Shown one piece after another: positions 5,838 through 5,845 of a stretch of DNA of 5,845 bases. Made by a program: the position numbers and the translations under genes. The stretch comes from Bacillota bacterium (GTDB taxonomy: Bacteria > Bacillota > Clostridia > Oscillospirales > Ruminococcaceae). Every line of letters begins with the position of its first letter. The first letter of the stretch is position 1. The DNA is taken from assembly GCA_023443315.1 (NCBI GenBank), contig JAEZVA010000093.1, positions 1-5,845 of the forward strand. The letters are read 5' to 3'. The notes under the pieces were generated by a model. The model saw only the letters and a list, made by a program, of their open reading frames with translations, was not told the origin of the DNA and did no database searches.

Positions 5838-5841
5838 ATGC
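5814..5841 (-). repeat. Right terminal inverted repeat of the element
   Basis: On the minus strand it begins GCATTATAGTCAATAAAC and continues into TTGAAAACAG. Its partner is 5663-5690. The inner copy of its stem strand lies at 5752-5765. Confidence 0.85.
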
Positions 5842-5845
5842 GCTT

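Larger units (their letters stand above)
5663..5841. mobile_element. MITE-like non-coding element with terminal inverted repeats and twin cloverleaf fold
   Basis: A 179-bp stretch is bounded by inverted repeats of 28 bp (5663-5690 and 5814-5841) that agree at 24 positions and start with GCATTATA. It contains six perfect or near-perfect hairpins packed end to end inside two closing stems, with almost no unpaired base. It has no credible coding content: an open frame of 71 codons runs through it but is an artefact of the palindromes. Small size, terminal repeats and lack of a transposase suggest a non-autonomous element moved in trans. I see no clear target duplication, and the right flank is only four bases before the window ends. 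I do not recognise the family. Alternatives are a structured RNA or a fixed recombination or protein-binding site. Confidence 0.65.

Noticed and set aside
5655..5845. Target-site duplication flanking the element
   Set aside because: The left flank (...GGTATCG) and the four bases visible on the right (GCTT) show no convincing match; a TA duplication inside the TATA of the ends is possible but unprovable here.

Overview
The window looks like chromosomal DNA of a motile member of the Firmicutes, most likely class Clostridia. The evidence is a flagellar cap operon in the order fliD-fliS-(fliT-like), a textbook sigma-D/sigma-28 promoter, strong AGGAGG-type ribosome binding sites, and a FliD C-terminal domain of the Firmicutes type. 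This assignment is an inference from gene content and protein style; no rRNA or other direct taxonomic marker is present.

Layout. Positions 1-866 (+) hold the C-terminal three quarters of metK (S-adenosylmethionine synthetase), cut by the window edge. A strong hairpin with an A-tract on one side and a T-tract on the other (893-939) serves as a bidirectional terminator between metK and the convergent flagellar operon. Everything else that codes lies on the minus strand. Read in transcription order from the right, these are: a small helical protein of unknown function (5195-5572); a GNAT acetyltransferase (4583-5122) with its own sigma-A-type promoter and a terminator; then a sigma-D promoter (4453-4479) driving fliD (filament cap, 821 residues, unusually long), fliS (flagellin chaperone) and a 161-residue helical protein in the position where fliT lies in other bacteria. 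FliD caps the growing filament. FliS keeps flagellin soluble for export. The third protein is a candidate chaperone for FliD or another hook-associated protein. All three fit late (class III) flagellar expression.

The most unusual part is the right end (5663-5841), which is non-coding. It is a compact element with 28-bp terminal inverted repeats (24 of 28 identical). It can fold into two adjacent four-armed cloverleaf structures in which every base at both junctions is paired. The two cloverleaves are inverted relatives of one another. All four differences between the terminal repeats are matched by compensating changes on the partner strand of the arm they belong to, so each copy keeps its own pairing. 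This points to selection on, or copying of, DNA or RNA structure. It resembles a non-autonomous mobile element (MITE-like), but I do not recognise it as a named family. Its left edge abuts a possible second sigma-D promoter for the unknown 125-residue protein.
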